Shown in pieces: positions 61,101 through 64,000 of a stretch of DNA of 64,000 bases (the first letter of the stretch is position 1; the number at the start of each line of letters is the position of its first letter). Made by a program: the position numbers and the translations under genes. Source of the stretch: Diprion similis (lineage: Eukaryota > Arthropoda > Insecta > Hymenoptera > Diprionidae); contig NC_060115.1 in assembly GCF_021155765.1 (NCBI RefSeq), forward strand, positions 3,472,001 through 3,536,000, read 5' to 3'. Under the pieces are notes generated by a model, which saw only the letters and a list, made by a program, of their open reading frames with translations, searched no databases and was not told where the DNA came from.

Positions 61101-63721
61101 ATTGTTGTCTGATACGTAAGGTAAATCTTTTATTTGTGTATATAAATACACAGTGCGGATAGAGCAACATTAAATACGTCAACCAAAATGAACATTTGAA
61201 TTTAAGTCAAGTTTTAGCAAATGGCATATAAGATTGTGGTGAGAAGACATCAAACCCATTAAACAATGAGGAAAATATGACGTATTTGCATATTAAGGCT
61301 GTAATATTCATTCTGTCCTGGTAAATCTTACAGTTTCAATAATGAAAAAAAAACAATGAAAAAAAAAACATTCAGAGCACACGAATATAATTTAAACTTT
61401 GAATTTGTTAAAGTAATTTCGTAATCACTTATTGATACACATGCTGATTTTACTTGAGTCTGTTTCTGGTACTTAAAAGCCCATCGATTATATCGCTTAT
61501 AATCTGAAGTACTTTAGTATGGTTCAGTGCTGTGCGATTAATCGATTAATCGAAGAACTCAATCAATTATTCTATTAATCGAAAAAATTATTAATCGAAG
61601 CTGCCGATTAATCGCACAGCCCAGTACAGTTATCAAAGGTGTCGTGCATCAGCTATATACATACACATACTTAGCATAGCAATAAGCGGATTAAAGCTTC
61701 AGCAAATGAATGTGTGAAGAAAAAGAATGAGGTGAGCATGACAACTGACTCACTGGAGTGACAGATCTATTGAGGCGTGAGGTCCGGTGGGGAGTGGTAG
61801 GGCGCTCTGTATCACTGGGTGATGGGGTCACTAAAGACCCCGCGCCACTTCCAAACTGGCCTACTGTACTTTGTGCACTCAGGATTGTGCGTGGTGTGGC
61901 TGTTGTCGATGCTGAGTCTGATTCAAAGCTACCTCCCTCCTCTTTATCCTATGATTTCATATTCAATTCCTCTATTAGCAACGATAATTATACTTGTACA
62001 AGAGATTCTCAACTTCATAGTGGTTTATGAATTTTTTTTTGTTCTTTTTCGGAGGTAGCGTTTAAGTATATGTAATGGCGTTTTAATGAGGTGCATTGAG
62101 TGCTGATATCTATTAAGCCAACTAAAGGCACATTGCACCAATGTTTTTAAAGCTCAATTCTATTCTCCCTCTTGAAACTAGTCTACAATTTATCATTTTA
62201 TCGGCAGTTTGAAGAAGACGAACTAAATGTGATACCTCAAAGTGATCGCGTGCCAATTTCTGTTAATGTACCTCCCTAAAAAGTCCTATCCCTACAACGA
62301 CTGATGATCTATTGAGGATACATTATTACAGAACATCTTTGTAATTGAGTAGGCAACAGAAGTTAGCAAATATTCGATCAGTTCCATACCTGAATCAAGT
62401 TAAGCAAAAGCCATCTATAGCCTAAGGGATCACTTTTCATGTAAATAGTAAGTACTGAATATTGTGCATAATTCTTACATTATCACTTTTAGCTACTTGC
62501 GAACCCTCTTGAATCCTTGGATTTAATTCAAGCTCGGAATCCCTGTTGAAACTGGGGCTGCTCAGATCACTGTGACTTGATGACGTACTTAGTGGACTTC
62601 CAGGTCTGGTAGGGGGATCGTCGTCGGCACCAGGGTATTGTAAAGAACTAGGGGGATTGTAGACATTCTTTGGATCAACTGAAAGAGACATAGGTTGTGG
62701 CTGCGTTGCTTGAGGGCAATGGTAGCCTGAAATTTGGAAAAACGGTATGAGTACAGATGATGAATAAACGTTTTCAATTTCTCAGCCAAGTGGCAAATTT
62801 CATTTACTAAGAAATAGATTTCAACTTACTGGGTGAAAGATCAGAAGATACCATTTCCGATACGAAATCGCTAAGTGAAGAGTAAGACGAACTGGTACTA
62901 TCGGCTCCCTCGGAGTCAGATCCACTTTCGTCTGTTGGCTGATTTTCAAGTTGTTGTAAAGTTCTCATCGCTGCAGCTAAGGATCCGTTTGAATCCCAGA
63001 TGGGAAAATATATTGGCTCTAAGCTGGGAGCGTACCAACGTGGTTTGTCGCCAATTTGAGTCGGGTCGAATACACCTGTGTGGACTCTCAGGAAAGCCAC
63101 ATTACTTGGAGTGAGCGACCACTCTGCTAGGAATTCGACTGCCTGCGTCCTTGCAAATTTATTCAAAAAGCTGCTGGTTCTCGGTCTTGATCTTAGGAAC
63201 GAATTAATTTGAAAGGCTACTACCGGCCTTGGATAGAGTCTCAAGGTTCTTGTGTGTTCGCTGAAGTTTGCCAAGAGGTTTTGAGAGTTGAAAAAGCGGA
63301 CCATAGCAACACGAGTTGCCACATCAACGGAATCAACATCGTTTCCGTAGATAAATGGATTGAAACCAGGTGACGGATGAGGGGTTTGTTTTTGAGTCGA
63401 AGTTGGACTCATTGAAGGAGTTAGTGACGTGCGATGTGGACTGGATGTGGATGGCGTTCCAGGGGAATTCGCAGCACTATGTTGACTGTGCATACTATAG
63501 TCCATGCTGGGTCGATGCCGAGCGGAAGAAACACTGCAAAATTAAATAATTAGTTATGATATCCGCTATTGGCTGCATTTCAATATAAATCAAACACACC
63601 TTAAAGTTGAGTGATGCGACGCCGAACTTTCTCTTCTACTAGGTGACTGCATCAAAGGTTGTGGTAACGCATGCTGTGGGGAAGGCTGTTGTGGTTGCGG
63701 TGTTACTAAGCTGCCCATTGC
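50457..63721 (-). CDS. MADD: MADD / Rab3 GDP-GTP exchange factor, C-terminal part (5' end beyond window)
   Basis: A DENN-domain exchange factor for Rab3/Rab27 (Drosophila Rab3-GEF, C. elegans AEX-3) in synaptic and secretory vesicle traffic. Twenty-three exons (minus): 63721-63600, 63533-62830, 62726-62479, 61948-61754, 60916-60560, 60475-60407, 60326-60126, 60035-59831, 59747-59655, 59557-59424, 59290-59132, 59053-58862, 58748-58643, 58571-58429, 57654-57508, 57057-56913, 56848-56719, 56578-56362, 56240-55968, 55827-55648, 51426-51354, 51203-51157, 50636-50457; 1439 aa in one frame. The second holds the end of the DENN module ([43 protein letters not shown]). Then comes a Ser/Pro/Gln-rich linker, a conserved helical block ([35 protein letters not shown]), and the conserved C-terminus ([74 protein letters not shown]). 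It ends in a poly-Q tail (Q7) not seen in vertebrates. The N-terminal DENN part is off the right edge. Confidence 0.95.
52068..52176. repeat. TA-rich microsatellite in MADD intron
   Basis: A nearly uninterrupted (TA)n array of about 110 bp, broken by a few GTATA and CATTTATTT units, lies in the 4.2 kb MADD intron (55647-51427). Open frames across it are low-complexity and not coding. Confidence 0.9.
54009..54107. repeat. TA/TGTA microsatellite in MADD intron
   Basis: Two (TA)n arrays flank a GTGTATGTATG segment, about 100 bp in all, in the same 4.2 kb MADD intron as the array at 52068-52176. A shorter TATATACACACA tract lies at about 53264-53309. Confidence 0.9.
57908..58004. repeat. Diverged tandem duplication, about 50 bp x 2, in MADD intron
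   Basis: Unit 1 (57908-57958) and unit 2 (57959-58004) share gacattc-a/t-ttt, then acttggtcaca-t/c-tg-a/c-agct, in the same order. The second copy is slightly shorter. It lies in the intron between the exons ending 58429 and starting 57654. Confidence 0.7.
61529..61620. mobile_element. hAT-like non-autonomous element with ATTAATCGA repeats
   Basis: Perfect 16-bp inverted ends gctgtgcgattaatcg (61529-61544) and cgattaatcgcacagc (61605-61620) flank a 60-bp core with further attaatcg copies. Just outside, the left end reads CAG and the right end CAG (as complement CTG). The neighbouring 8-mers gtatggtt and tacagtta are similar when shifted by one base. The CAG-type end and the possible 8-bp duplication suggest hAT, but the element is too short to be sure. 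It is in the MADD intron between 61754 and 60916. Confidence 0.6.
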
Positions 63722-64000
63722 CTGAACAACAAATAGCATCTAAGTCTTTTTCATAGATTTTAAGTAAGAAGTTGAGTTACTAATTCACATTCAAAGAGTC
63801 GTGTTAGTTATTTGAATTTGATCAGTTACATGCTTCGTGCATAAAAAGATACTATATAGAGTATTTACACCAGCTCCAACTTGGTCCATGAGTTGCATTG
63901 CCTTCAGAAACACACGGTGCAGCAGAAAATTTGAAAAATTCATACAGAATTAGTGCCGATAGATAGAAACATAGATTTGATACACATTAAAGGCAGATAG

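Noticed and set aside
63872-63901. Short MADD exon encoding AMQLMDQVGAG
   Set aside because: It has acceptor- and donor-like borders and starts gcaatg like the next exon, but its phase-1 end does not fit the phase-0 start of 63721. It may be an alternative exon or chance.
1-64000. tRNA, rRNA, CRISPR, retroviral or long transposon genes
   Set aside because: I looked for cloverleaf-type T-arms, spaced direct repeats, reverse transcriptase, integrase and transposase motifs on both strands and saw none; only short non-autonomous elements are present.

Overview
This window looks like nuclear genomic DNA from an insect. Genes are split by short GT-AG introns, and the DNA is AT-rich with CA/TA/GA microsatellites and short inverted-repeat elements. 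The proteins are typical animal ones with insect-like divergence. Telomere-like TTAGG/CCTAA motifs near several promoters and the general gene style suggest Hymenoptera, possibly a sawfly-like lineage. That order-level call is inference only. All gene models below were built by hand, by matching reading phase across splice sites and comparing with remembered family sequences. No search was run.

Layout from left to right: (1) 1-3.3 kb has no recognised gene; it holds a palindromic MITE-like element and a poly(A) tract. (2) 3394-9403, minus: a complete exportin-5 gene (8 coding exons, 1249 aa), including a small last exon isolated by a 1.1 kb intron. (3) 9.4-11.15 kb: a head-to-head promoter region shared with (4) 11149-12703, plus: nucleoporin Nup37 (4 exons, 322 aa). 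(5) 13407-20350, minus: Gemin5 (15 coding exons, 1391 aa). (6) 22075-42206, plus: a 20 kb, about 25-exon gene for an approximately 1740-aa protein. It has an EF-hand-like N-terminus, coiled coils, a long disordered centre, an IRAG/LRMP-type coiled coil and a C-terminal membrane anchor ending in a KASH-like proline tail. (7) 43554-44762, plus: ribosomal protein S10. (8) 45520-46517, minus: RNA polymerase I/III subunit RPAC2 (AC19). (9) About 47.1-47.77 kb, plus: a candidate two-exon mini-gene with a 66-aa ORF and its own poly(A) signal. (10) 50457-63721 and beyond the right edge, minus: the C-terminal 1439 residues of MADD/Rab3-GEF in 23 exons; its start and most of the DENN module lie outside.

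Functionally, the left half groups genes for nuclear transport and small-RNA biogenesis: exportin-5 for pre-miRNA/RNA export, Nup37 for the nuclear pore outer ring, and Gemin5 for snRNP assembly. The large gene encodes a probable nuclear-envelope or ER membrane linker. RpS10 and RPAC2 are housekeeping translation/transcription genes, and MADD activates Rab3/Rab27 in vesicle traffic. The neighbourhood gives no evidence of operon-like coupling beyond the divergent XPO5/Nup37 pair. The most interesting item is the EF-hand + IRAG/LRMP + KASH architecture of gene (6); the next is the candidate mini-gene at 47 kb.
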